Assembly: GCA_964463485.1 (NCBI GenBank)
Contig: CAYXDO010000099.1
Location: forward strand, 1 to 40,330
DNA from: CAYXDO01 sp964463485
Lineage (GTDB): Bacteria; Myxococcota; Kuafuiibacteriia; Kuafuiibacteriales; Kuafuiibacteriaceae
Length of the DNA: 40,330 nt
Direction: 5' to 3'
The position numbers and the translations under genes are program-made. Below, one piece after another: positions 1-7,580 of this stretch. The first letter of the stretch is position 1. Each line of letters starts with the position of its first letter. The notes beneath the pieces are model-generated. The model did not search any database. It was not told the origin of the DNA and was given only the letters and a program-made list of their open reading frames with translations.

Positions 1-121
1 TGACCGGCACCTCCTGACCGGCACCTCCTGACCGGCACCTCCTGACCGGCACCTCATGACCGGCACCTCCTGACCGGCATCTCCTGACCGGCACCTCCGG
101 ACCGGCACCGCCTGACCGGGG
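1..121. repeat. 14-bp tandem repeat array (window edge)
   Basis: Eight consecutive 14-bp units with consensus TGACCGGCACCTCC, followed by a partial ninth. Units 1, 2, 3, 5 and 7 are identical; unit 4 ends in A, unit 6 has one C-to-T change, and unit 8 begins with G and has CGCC at its end. The array begins at base 1, so it continues outside the window. Fourteen is not a multiple of three and TGA recurs in each unit, so this is not a protein repeat. The minus-strand unit contains GGAGGT. The array stops about 35 bp before the metF start. Confidence 0.95.
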
Positions 122-156
122 TTGACGTCGCGGCTCGATGTCGAGACGTTCGAGGG

Positions 157-1032
157 GTGCGGATTCCAGAGCGCCTCGCGGTTCCTCGCCCTGTGTTCTC
201 CTTCGAGTTCTTCCCGCCGAAGACCGCCGAAGGGGAGCAGAAGCTCTTCGAAGTGCTCGACGACCTGCGGAGGCTCGAGCCCGACTTCGTCTCGGTGACC
301 TGGGGCGCAGGCGGATCGACGCAGCAGAAGACGATCGCCGTCACCGAGCGGATCAAACGCGAGTCGGGGATCGAGGCGATGGCGCACTTCACGTGCGCGG
401 GCGCGGACCGAGATCAGATCCGACGCGCCCTCGACGAGATCGCCTCCGCGGGGATCGAGAACGTGTTGCTCCTGCGCGGCGACCCGCCGTCCGGCCGATC
501 CTTCGAGCCGGCGATCGATGGGTTTCGGTACGCGAGCGAGCTGATCTCTTACGTACGTGGGCTCGGGCATGGGTTCTCGATCGGCGCGGCCTGTTACCCA
601 GAGGGCCACGTGGAGGCCGCGAGTCTGGATGTCGACCTCACTCACCTCGCGACCAAGGTCTCATCGGGTGTGGATTTTCTGATCACTCAGCTCTTCTTCG
701 ACAACCGGCACTACTTCCGCTTCGTCGATCGAGCTCGCGAGGCCGGAGTCACGGTGCCCATTCTCCCGGGCATCATGCCGATCACGAACGTAGATCAGAT
801 CAGACGCTTCACGAAGCTTTGTGGTGCAACGATTCCTCCGCAGCTCTTCGAGGAGCTCACGCGGCGGCGAGACGACCCCGATCGGGTGCACGAGCTCGGT
901 GTCATTCACGCGACCATTCAATCGCTCGGGCTGCTCCAGGGGGGCGCTCCGGGCGTTCACTTCTACACGCTCAACCGATCCGCGGCGACGCGCGACATTC
1001 TCACGGCGATGCGGATGAACGCGCGCCTGTGA
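157..1032 (+). CDS. metF: 5,10-methylenetetrahydrofolate reductase
   Basis: Reduces 5,10-methylene-THF to 5-methyl-THF with a flavin, supplying the methyl group for methionine synthesis; cytoplasmic. The 291-residue product matches the usual length of the bacterial enzyme. It opens with FSFEFFPPK (Glu17 corresponds to the catalytic Glu28 of the E. coli enzyme), then FVSVTWGAGG, HFTCAGAD, LLRGDPP (flavin/folate Asp), ITQLFFDN, PGIMPITN and a final FHFYTLNRS-like motif (VHFYTLNRS). The start is GTG at 157; an in-frame TGA lies at 85 and no other start codon lies between. The GAGGG just before it is very close for a ribosome binding site. A 14-bp tandem array sits directly upstream, so the promoter is either within it or in the 35 bp that follow. 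Confidence 0.95.
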   Translation: MRIPERLAVPRPVFSFEFFPPKTAEGEQKLFEVLDDLRRLEPDFVSVTWGAGGSTQQKTIAVTERIKRESGIEAMAHFTCAGADRDQIRRALDEIASAGIENVLLLRGDPPSGRSFEPAIDGFRYASELISYVRGLGHGFSIGAACYPEGHVEAASLDVDLTHLATKVSSGVDFLITQLFFDNRHYFRFVDRAREAGVTVPILPGIMPITNVDQIRRFTKLCGATIPPQLFEELTRRRDDPDRVHELGVIHATIQSLGLLQGGAPGVHFYTLNRSAATRDILTAMRMNARL

Positions 1033-1048
1033 TGGGTTTGGATCCCGC

Positions 1049-1936
1049 GTGATCGCGGCGTTGGTCGCTGGTTTTCTGGTCGGTGCGCCCTCGGCCGTGG
1101 AGGTCCGGTTCGTGCCCGAGGAGCCTTCGATCGGGGACCCGCTGATCGTCTTTTTGCGCGGGGCCAACGCACCCGAGAGCCGTGTCGAGGTCTTTGGGAT
1201 GTCGGCGCCGCTTTTGGCGGCGAGTGACGGCTGGGTTCGGGCGTTCGTGGCAGTTCCGCTCGACGTCGAGCCTCGGGTCTGGCCCGTGCGCGTCGTGAGC
1301 GGTCGCGACGGGTTGATGACGACCTTGATCGTGCGTCCTCGTGCGTTTCGAACCTCGAGCTTGAAGGTGAGCGAGCGCTTCACCGCGGAGAAGCGATCCA
1401 AGGCGCTCGAGCAGCGCCTCGCGATCGAGCAGGCGGCCTGGGACGCGGTCTTTGCGCCCGCGCCCGGGCCGCTTCGGTTCGACGGATCGTTCGTGCGGCC
1501 CGTTCGAGGGTCCACGACGAGCGAGTTCGGCGTGAAGCGCACGTACAACGGTCGGCTCGAGAGCCAACACTACGGGCTCGACCTCGACGGGCGTGCGGGG
1601 GAGCCGGTCGCAGCGCTTCAAGGGGGGATCGTCGTGATGTCGGCCATGCGTTTCAACACGGGGGGCACGGTCGTCATCGACCACGGGAACGGGCTGTTCA
1701 CGGCTTACTTCCACTTGTCCCGGCGCCTCGTGCGAGAGGGCGCGCCGATCGCCGCGGGGGCCGTGTTGGGCAAGGTCGGCGCCACTGGGCGGGTGACCGG
1801 CCCGCACCTGCATCTGGCCGCGATCGTTCGGATGGAGCAGGACGGAGCTCCGCGCGCGATGTACGTGGACCCCGAGCGGCTGATGGAGTTGGACTCGGCG
1901 GCCCCCGGCGCCTTCGTGAAGCGAGCAAGCCAATAG
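1049..1936 (+). CDS. M23 family (LytM-type) metallopeptidase, exported
   Basis: Predicted cell-wall endopeptidase that cuts peptide cross-links, or a non-catalytic relative that activates amidases. Residues 1-16 are hydrophobic and end in APSA, a plausible but short signal peptide without an N-terminal basic residue. An all-beta N-terminal half (about 17-100) and a short charged helical stretch (about 105-135) precede the LytM domain (about 150-270). The zinc ligands are present: HYGLD (His174, Asp178) and the HLH pair (His253, His255), plus His222 in AYFHLS. With all ligands intact it is probably active. The GTG start at 1049 lies 16 nt after the metF stop, so cotranscription with metF is likely. 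Confidence 0.88.
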   Translation: MIAALVAGFLVGAPSAVEVRFVPEEPSIGDPLIVFLRGANAPESRVEVFGMSAPLLAASDGWVRAFVAVPLDVEPRVWPVRVVSGRDGLMTTLIVRPRAFRTSSLKVSERFTAEKRSKALEQRLAIEQAAWDAVFAPAPGPLRFDGSFVRPVRGSTTSEFGVKRTYNGRLESQHYGLDLDGRAGEPVAALQGGIVVMSAMRFNTGGTVVIDHGNGLFTAYFHLSRRLVREGAPIAAGAVLGKVGATGRVTGPHLHLAAIVRMEQDGAPRAMYVDPERLMELDSAAPGAFVKRASQ

Positions 1937-1959
1937 CGTCCCCCAGCGGACGGATACCT

Positions 1960-1982
1960 GAAACCGAGCGAAGCGAGGTTTC
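1960..1982 (+). terminator. Small inverted repeat after the M23 gene
   Basis: GAAACC at 1960-1965 pairs with GGTTTC at 1977-1982 around an 11-nt loop (GAGCGAAGCGA). It lies 23 nt after the M23 stop. There is no T-run after it, so it is only a weak candidate for a terminator. It is followed by three copies of the hexamer GTGCCC near 1988-2005. The rest of the 212-nt gap to the next gene shows nothing else clear. Confidence 0.25.
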
Positions 1983-2148
1983 GCACCGTGCCCGTGCCCG
2001 TGCCCGGCGCGATTCCCCTGCGGAGCAGTGTCTTTCCAGCCGGGCGGTCCAGCGCTCCGGGGCTGCTCCGGTGGCCACCCTCACGAATTTCGCGCCTGAC
2101 CTTGGCCGGGTCGAAATGTCGCTTGCACCCCCCGTGAAAGGAAGGCGA

Positions 2149-2616
2149 ATGTGTGACCTCATGCCGGCAGACCGGGCCCGGAAGCTCTCGCGGCACTTCG
2201 TGCTGGGCGACATGCTGATCGACGCGACCTTCCCGCAGTTGGCCGAGCAGCTAGATCCGCCCGCGCAACACTTCGCGAACCTCGAGAGGCTGGCGACGTT
2301 GTTGGACGCGCTGGTGGATCGGTTTCCGCCGGCGTTCGAGATCGTGTCTGGGTATCGCGATCAAGCTTTGAACGACGCATGCATTCAGGCGGGCCTTCCG
2401 GCGAGCGTCCGGTCGCTCCATCTGACCGGCTGCGCGGCGGACGTGCGACCGAAGAGCGACGACGTCGACCTGGAGCTCGTCTACGAGTGGTTGAGAGGGC
2501 GGGCCATCGAGCTCGCGTTGCACGAAGCGGTTTTCTACCCCCGCAAGGGCTTCATACACGTCGCGGTGTTCGATCCGGACCAGCCGACGCCTTCGCGGAT
2601 TTTGATGCGGATCTGA
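2149..2616 (+). CDS. M15-type peptidase (peptidoglycan D,D- or L,D-peptidase-like)
   Basis: A 155-residue protein of the small zinc peptidase M15 group (VanX/VanY-like, phage endolysin-like). Visible motifs are VSGYRD (68-71), SLHLTGCAADV with His91 and Asp98 as zinc ligands, and FIHVAV with His137 as the third ligand. It probably trims peptidoglycan peptides. No signal peptide is visible, which is odd for a wall enzyme unless it exits by a special route. The frame is open from GTG 2071 and ATG 2116, but ATG 2149 is preferred because AGGAAGG lies at 2139-2145; the spacer is short (3 nt). ATG 2161 is the other option. The stop lies 11 nt before the SecA-like gene, so the two are probably one operon. 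Confidence 0.8.
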   Translation: MCDLMPADRARKLSRHFVLGDMLIDATFPQLAEQLDPPAQHFANLERLATLLDALVDRFPPAFEIVSGYRDQALNDACIQAGLPASVRSLHLTGCAADVRPKSDDVDLELVYEWLRGRAIELALHEAVFYPRKGFIHVAVFDPDQPTPSRILMRI

Positions 2617-2627
2617 GGGACGGGAAG

Positions 2628-5600
2628 ATGAAACTCGAGCGTGATGCGCAGAGGGGACCCGCACTTGGGCGTGCGCTCGACGGCCTGCGCCGTCCGACGG
2701 ACGCGGAGAAGTCTCCAAACAAAGCGCTAGAGCGAGAGGGTGATCGCGTCGCTCGCGGCGGAGCTCCGGTGGCGGCCAAGGTGGCGCAAGGGGCTCCGCT
2801 CACGGAGCTCCCTCCGGTCAAGCTGACGCCGGCCAAGCCGGACGGTCTGCCCGAAGCCGAGGGCGTGCTGCAGGGACTTTGGGGCCGGGCTCAGGATTTG
2901 GTCTCCGGATCCACGGCGACGCGGGAGACCCATCGGGCGCGAAAGCTGACGTTGGAAGTTTCGGCGCTCGCCGAGCCCATGCAGAAGCTGTCGGACGCGG
3001 AGCTCAAGGCGCAGACGCAGAAGCTCAAGGCGCAGATCGCGGAGACGGTTCAGCCCCAACGGGTTGCGCTCGAACAAGCGGAGAAGGCGTTGGCAGCAGC
3101 GGGTCCGGAGGCGCGCGAATCGGCTCGGGGTGAGGTCCACAAGGCGCGCGTGGCGCTGTATCGCGCCGAGAAAAAAGTCCTCGATCAGATCCTGCCCGAA
3201 GCGTTCGCGACGTGTCGCGAAGCCACTCGGCGGGCGGCCGGAATGTTCCATTACGACGTGCAGGTCATGGGCGGCGTGTTGATGCACAACGGGCTCGTGG
3301 CCGAGATGTACACGGGCGAAGGCAAGACCTTGGCGGCCACCATGCCGGCCTATCTGAACGCGCTCGCGGGCCACGGCTTTCACGTGGTGACGGTCAACGA
3401 CTATTTGGCCCGACGCGACGCGATGGAGATGAGCTCGATCTACGGCTATCTCGGGATGTCTGTCGGCGTGCTTCAGAGCAATCACACGCAGTACGTCATC
3501 GACCCTCAGAAAGCGGGAAAGCTTCGCGAGACGAGCGGCAGACGCGAGAGCTACGACGCGGACATCACGTACGGAACGGCTTCGGAGTTTGGCTTCGATT
3601 ACTTGCGCGACAACGGCGTCATGGACACGAGCCTCAAGACGCAACGTCCGCTCTACGGAGCGTTGCTCGACGAGATCGACAGCTTGTTGATCGACGAGGC
3701 TCGGATCCCGCTCATCATCGCGGAGGGCGGAGGTAAGCCGGACGTCTCGGTCGCCGAGAAGGCGCGGGACCTCGTGGACACGCTCGACTGGAAGACCGAC
3801 GTCGAGTGGGACATGGAGGAGCACTGGGTCAACCTCACCGACGCGGGCTACGAGAAGGTCCAGAAGGCGTTCGGCGGCGAAAATCTCTACGAGGCCAAGA
3901 ACCTCGATAGCCTCCACGAAATTCAGAACGCGCTGACGGCTCGTTTCCTCATGCGCAAGGACGAGCACTACACGATCATCGACGGGGAGATTCGGACCGT
4001 CGGCCTGTCGGGCCACGCTTACGCGGGTCGAAGGTTCATGGCCGGACTGCACCAAGCGCTCGAGCTGAAGGAGCGCGTCGAGGTGAAGCCGGAGAACATC
4101 ACCAAGGCATCCATCACGATGCGCGACTTCTTGGGGCTGTATGGACGCGCTGGCGGCATGACCGGCACGGCGGTCTCGGCCAAGGAAGTCTTCAAACAGG
4201 TCTATGGGCTCGACGTCGCGCGCGTCCCGACGCGCAAGCCGCTCATTCGCGTCGACTACCCGGACAAGCACTTCGGAACGGTCAACGAGAAGGTCGAGGC
4301 CTTCGTCGCGGACCTCAAGAAGGCCCATGAAACCGGGCGACCGGTGTTGATCGGCGTCGAGTACACGAGCACCGCGGAGCGCCTCGGCGAGATCCTCGAG
4401 GAGCGTGGCCTGCCGTGTCACGTGCTTGGAGCCAAGAGCGACGCGATCGAGGCGTCGGTCATCGCACAGGCGGGCCGCGTCGGCGCGATCACCGTCGCGA
4501 CCACCCGCGGTGGTCGTGGCGTCGACATCAAGCTGGGCGGCGACGCCAAAGGGATCGCTGCCGACCTCGTCAAGACCAAGAAGATGGCGCCCGACAAAGC
4601 GATCGAGCTCGCGCAGAAGCAGTGCGCCGAAGATCGCGCCAAGGTGCTCGCCAACGGCGGGCTCATGGTCATGTCCTTCGAGCACCTCGACTCGCGCAGG
4701 CGGGACGACCAACTGCGCGGGCGCGCTGGGCGCCAGGGAGATCCGGGCGCGACGGCCTTCTACTCGAGCTTCGAAGATCCGATCTACGACGGCATGACCG
4801 AGCTCGAGAAGTTCAAGAAGGGCGAGGCCAAGTTCGACGAGAAGAAGGCGCCAGGATTGATCGAGCGCGCGCTCGATCGATCCGAGAATCAAGTGAACGG
4901 CATCTTGAGCCAGTCACTCCCTTACGACGTCGTCACCTCGCGGCATCGCCACCAGTTCTATCAAGAGCGCGAGGACGTCCTGACGCTCACGGACTGCCGC
5001 CCCATCGTGTTGGGCGCGATCGACGACGCGATCTCCCGCGAGCTCGATCAGTATGGCGGCTCCAAGAAGAAGCTCGAGAGCGACGCCATGGCCAAGGAGC
5101 TCTACACGAGCCTATCGAAGATGCTCCCCTTGCCGCCGGGCGACCCGCCGCCGAATTGGACCGAGCGAACGCTCGGGGACATCAAGCAGGATCTCGATAC
5201 GCTCGTGAATGCGCTGCTCTCGCGACGAGATCAGAAGGTCGGAGAAGAGATCTCTCGGGTGCTCGAGCGTGAAGCGCTCGTCACCGCGATGGATCAGGCG
5301 TGGAGCGGCTACCTAGACGCGGTCATGGCCTTGCGCGATGGCATCGGGTTCAGAGCCTACGCGCAGAAGGATCCGAAGCTCGAGTTCCAGAAGGAGGCTT
5401 CTGAGCTGTACAACCAGACCATCCAGGAGGCGCGGATCATCGCAGCCGAGGCGCTGTTGACGCGTATGCCTTCGCTGCCCGGGACGTTCGCTGCGCTCGA
5501 GCCCGAGCCCGATGCCAAGGGAGAGAGGGACGTGAAGGCGCAGGAAGAGAAGGCGCCGAAGCCCGACAAGCGGTCCAAGACCGAGAAGCGTGATCAGCCG

Positions 5601-5648
5601 AAGAGCGCTCAGCGCATCGAGACGAAACAGCCGAAGACCCAGTCCTGA
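2628..5648 (+). CDS. secA: Divergent SecA-family preprotein translocase ATPase
   Basis: A 1006-residue SecA homologue, the motor that pushes unfolded proteins through SecYEG. Motor motifs in order: GEGKT Walker A (230-234), VNDYLARRD, TYGTASEFGFDYLRD, DEIDSLLIDEAR (Walker B from 348), AGGMTGTA, and QLRGRAGRQGDPG (from 695). The C-terminal scaffold is recognisable from GIGFRAYAQKDP. Walker A sits about 125 residues later than in E. coli SecA, because of a charged N-terminal extension (1-100) and an Ala/Glu-rich helical insertion in the first helical segment. Other departures are TTRGGRGVDIKLGG for the usual ATNMAGRGTD, and a lysine-rich tail with no zinc-binding Cys motif. It may be a SecA2-like paralogue. 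ATG 2628 was chosen because GAGGGACGGGAAG lies just before it; the frame is open farther upstream but overlaps the peptidase gene. Confidence 0.88.
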   Translation: MKLERDAQRGPALGRALDGLRRPTDAEKSPNKALEREGDRVARGGAPVAAKVAQGAPLTELPPVKLTPAKPDGLPEAEGVLQGLWGRAQDLVSGSTATRETHRARKLTLEVSALAEPMQKLSDAELKAQTQKLKAQIAETVQPQRVALEQAEKALAAAGPEARESARGEVHKARVALYRAEKKVLDQILPEAFATCREATRRAAGMFHYDVQVMGGVLMHNGLVAEMYTGEGKTLAATMPAYLNALAGHGFHVVTVNDYLARRDAMEMSSIYGYLGMSVGVLQSNHTQYVIDPQKAGKLRETSGRRESYDADITYGTASEFGFDYLRDNGVMDTSLKTQRPLYGALLDEIDSLLIDEARIPLIIAEGGGKPDVSVAEKARDLVDTLDWKTDVEWDMEEHWVNLTDAGYEKVQKAFGGENLYEAKNLDSLHEIQNALTARFLMRKDEHYTIIDGEIRTVGLSGHAYAGRRFMAGLHQALELKERVEVKPENITKASITMRDFLGLYGRAGGMTGTAVSAKEVFKQVYGLDVARVPTRKPLIRVDYPDKHFGTVNEKVEAFVADLKKAHETGRPVLIGVEYTSTAERLGEILEERGLPCHVLGAKSDAIEASVIAQAGRVGAITVATTRGGRGVDIKLGGDAKGIAADLVKTKKMAPDKAIELAQKQCAEDRAKVLANGGLMVMSFEHLDSRRRDDQLRGRAGRQGDPGATAFYSSFEDPIYDGMTELEKFKKGEAKFDEKKAPGLIERALDRSENQVNGILSQSLPYDVVTSRHRHQFYQEREDVLTLTDCRPIVLGAIDDAISRELDQYGGSKKKLESDAMAKELYTSLSKMLPLPPGDPPPNWTERTLGDIKQDLDTLVNALLSRRDQKVGEEISRVLEREALVTAMDQAWSGYLDAVMALRDGIGFRAYAQKDPKLEFQKEASELYNQTIQEARIIAAEALLTRMPSLPGTFAALEPEPDAKGERDVKAQEEKAPKPDKRSKTEKRDQPKSAQRIETKQPKTQS

Positions 5649-5998
5649 TGGCCTACCTCGACGAGCTCAGATCGATCGCGTCGCAGCTGCCCGGGACGAC
5701 CGAGGATGTGAAGTGGGGCGCCGATCTGTGCTTCTGCGTGGGTGGCAAGATGTACACGGTCGTTGGGCTCGATTCGGAGCACACGTCGCTCAAGGTGCCG
5801 GAGCCCGTGTTCGAGGAGATGGTGACGCGCAAGGGCGTAGTACCAGCGCCCTATTTAGCGCGCAACAAATGGATCGCGTTCGAGGGCACGCAGGCGTTCA
5901 CGCTGGAAGAGATCGCGAAGCTCATGCGGGGCTCGCACCAGCTGATCCTCTCGAAGCTGCCGAAGAAGGTGCAGCGTCAGCTCGCTGCGATTCCGTAG
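5648..5998 (+). CDS. MmcQ/YjbR family protein
   Basis: A 116-residue protein of the YjbR/MmcQ family, whose CyaY-like fold is often annotated as DNA-binding; the molecular role is not settled. Family features are the N-terminal helix, the LPGTTEDVKWGADLCFCVGGKMY segment read as two strands around residues 15-37, KVPEPVFEEMV, and the core NKWIAFEG followed by a helix with LMRGSHQLILSKLPKK. Its ATG overlaps the TGA of the SecA-like gene by one base, so it is translationally coupled to that gene. Nothing in the protein itself suggests a secretion role. No clear terminator was seen in the 130 nt to the convergent lipoprotein gene. Confidence 0.8.
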   Translation: MAYLDELRSIASQLPGTTEDVKWGADLCFCVGGKMYTVVGLDSEHTSLKVPEPVFEEMVTRKGVVPAPYLARNKWIAFEGTQAFTLEEIAKLMRGSHQLILSKLPKKVQRQLAAIP

Positions 5999-6128
5999 CC
6001 CCTGTCACGCGGTCGCCGTTCCAACGATTCGAGCGGGTCGAACGCGGGTCGAACGCGGATCTCCGTTTTCGTGCTCGAGTTTGATCCCGACGATTTCGAG
6101 GACACGGGGCGGGCGAACGGGGTCTGCT

Positions 6129-6740
6129 TCAGCCTTGAGGCGCTTGCCAGCGATCGACTTTTCCGTCGTGGTTCTGGTCGTCGCCGACTCTTTCCATCCG
6201 GCCGTCTTTCCACTCTTCGAAGCGATCCATGTCGCCGTCGCCGTTGGTGTCCATTTCCTTGGCGGCCAGGCGCCCGCGGTCGTAGCGACGGATGATGTCA
6301 GGGCGTCCGTCGTGGTCGCGGTCTCGCTTCTTCATCGTGACGACGCCGTCGGTGTAGTCGCTCACCTCGTCGATCTTGCCGTCGTAGTCGAGATCGGCCT
6401 CCTCGCGTTTGGCTTTGCCGGTCACCTCGAAGAACCGGCAGACGTCGACGCGTCCGTCCCAGTTGAGGTCGAGGTCTTGCCTCGTGACCTGCGATTTGCC
6501 GCCCACGTCGCCGTAGAACTTCCACATGTCGGGACGTCCGTCGCCGTCGACGTCAGCGGTCTTCACGTTCTGGCTTCGATTTTCGGGGCTGCACGCGGAG
6601 ACCATGGTGCCGGCCGAGACGGGCTTCGACGCTTCGATCGCGGGAGCCGAGGGTGCGGCTTCGACCGCGGGCTTGGGTGCGCTCGCGCAGCCAACGGCGA
6701 GGAGCGGACAGAGCGCGAGGGAGCCGAGGGATGCGCGCAT
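6129..6740 (-). CDS. Lipoprotein with six calcium-binding-type DxDxDG repeats
   Basis: A 203-residue exported protein. The start MRASLGSLALCPLLAVGC gives a signal peptide with a lipobox-like Cys18; Ala at position -3 is slightly atypical. After a short Ala/Pro linker there are six repeats of the type DxDxDGxxD, each followed by an aromatic or basic strand: DVDGDGRPD, DLNWDGRVD, DLDYDGKID, DRDHDGRPD, DTNGDGDMD and DQNHDGKVD. Such loops resemble those of thrombospondin type 3 or dockerin repeats and should bind Ca2+. An in-frame ATG 13 codons upstream was rejected because it would bury the signal sequence. The gene lies 47 nt downstream of an unrecognised gene on the same strand. Function unknown; probably a surface or periplasmic protein. 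Confidence 0.8.
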   Translation of the reverse strand: MRASLGSLALCPLLAVGCASAPKPAVEAAPSAPAIEASKPVSAGTMVSACSPENRSQNVKTADVDGDGRPDMWKFYGDVGGKSQVTRQDLDLNWDGRVDVCRFFEVTGKAKREEADLDYDGKIDEVSDYTDGVVTMKKRDRDHDGRPDIIRRYDRGRLAAKEMDTNGDGDMDRFEEWKDGRMERVGDDQNHDGKVDRWQAPQG

Positions 6741-6787
6741 CGTGGGCGCAGATTCCCGCGGGCCCTGGCCCGGCGTCAAGTCACCGA

Positions 6788-7525
6788 TCAGAAACGTCGC
6801 GGCGGAAGCGCCATGCCGATGTCCTTCGCCGGCTGCGGCTCGTCGATTTCACGGGTGTGATACTCGTCGGCGCGACGTGTGTCGGCACGCCAGATGATTC
6901 GGCCACCGCGAGCTATGCGTTTGCACAAGATGAAGAGGCCTCCTTTTTTCAGGTAGAACTTGCGCTTCTTGAACTGGAGGTCGTCGAGCGTGAAGTCCTT
7001 CTCGCCGATGGCAGTGCGCAGCTGAATGGCGAGCTTGTGACCTTCGGACAGGAACTTCTCTTTGAGGCCTCCGTCGTCGAGGCGAGGCTTGAGATCGGAC
7101 GCTGCGGTGAGGCGAAGCTCGAGGTCTTCGAGGAGGTCACGCGGGTACCCGTCGCGGATCTCCGGCATGGGGCTCCATACGCGCACTAAGGAAGGCTGGT
7201 CATGCGCGAGGTTGAGGCTCGCGATCTCGCGAAGCTCGACGAGCCACTTTCGCGCCTTCGACATGAGGTCGGAGACCTGGCTCATGGGGAGTGGCGTGTC
7301 GTGTTTCTTCAGGGTCTTGTCGCCGAAGAGACCCTCGACGTCCTTCACCTCGATGCGCAGGGCTTCGGCCGGCACCGGGTCGTCGGAGAAGCCGAGCGCG
7401 AGGAGCTCCGCTTCGTCTCTCCGCGCGAGGGGCGTGAGGCGACGGGCGCACGCCGTGAGCGAAGCGACGCGAAAGGCCGCGCCGATCGAGAGGATCACTC
7501 GCTCCGGCGGTTGATAGATCGCCAT
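6788..7525 (-). CDS. Unrecognised cytoplasmic protein
   Basis: A 245-residue protein that I do not recognise. It starts MAIYQPPERVILSIGAAFRV, has no signal peptide or membrane segment, and is rich in charged residues. A helical middle (MSQVSDLMSKARKWLVELRE, about 85-104) is followed by mixed strands and a very basic stretch (FKKRKFYLKKGG, about 190). The C-terminus contains IIWRADTRRADEYHTREID. The ATG at 7525 is preferred because the upstream extension of the frame runs through the next gene on the same strand. No strong ribosome binding site precedes it. It sits between two lipoprotein genes (gaps 55 and 47 nt), so it may share their transcript. The basic patch could bind nucleic acid, but that is a guess. 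Confidence 0.65.
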   Translation of the reverse strand: MAIYQPPERVILSIGAAFRVASLTACARRLTPLARRDEAELLALGFSDDPVPAEALRIEVKDVEGLFGDKTLKKHDTPLPMSQVSDLMSKARKWLVELREIASLNLAHDQPSLVRVWSPMPEIRDGYPRDLLEDLELRLTAASDLKPRLDDGGLKEKFLSEGHKLAIQLRTAIGEKDFTLDDLQFKKRKFYLKKGGLFILCKRIARGGRIIWRADTRRADEYHTREIDEPQPAKDIGMALPPRRF

Positions 7526-7580
7526 GTAGCGCTCAGAGCCTACACAGAGAGAGGACCGCGGAGAATGGAGATCGCGAGGA

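Noticed and set aside
1..121. CRISPR-like repeat array
   Set aside because: Units follow one another without spacers and are 14 bp long; CRISPR repeats are longer and separated by unique spacers.
2727..4892. A 721-codon open frame on the minus strand opposite the SecA-like gene
   Set aside because: It is a by-product of GC-rich codons in secA. The plus-strand product matches SecA throughout and the antisense product has no family resemblance.
6071..6860. Plus-strand frames (74 and 259 codons) across the calcium-repeat lipoprotein
   Set aside because: They are antisense to the six DxDxDG repeats; the Val/Ala-rich pattern is the complement of Asp codons, not a real protein.
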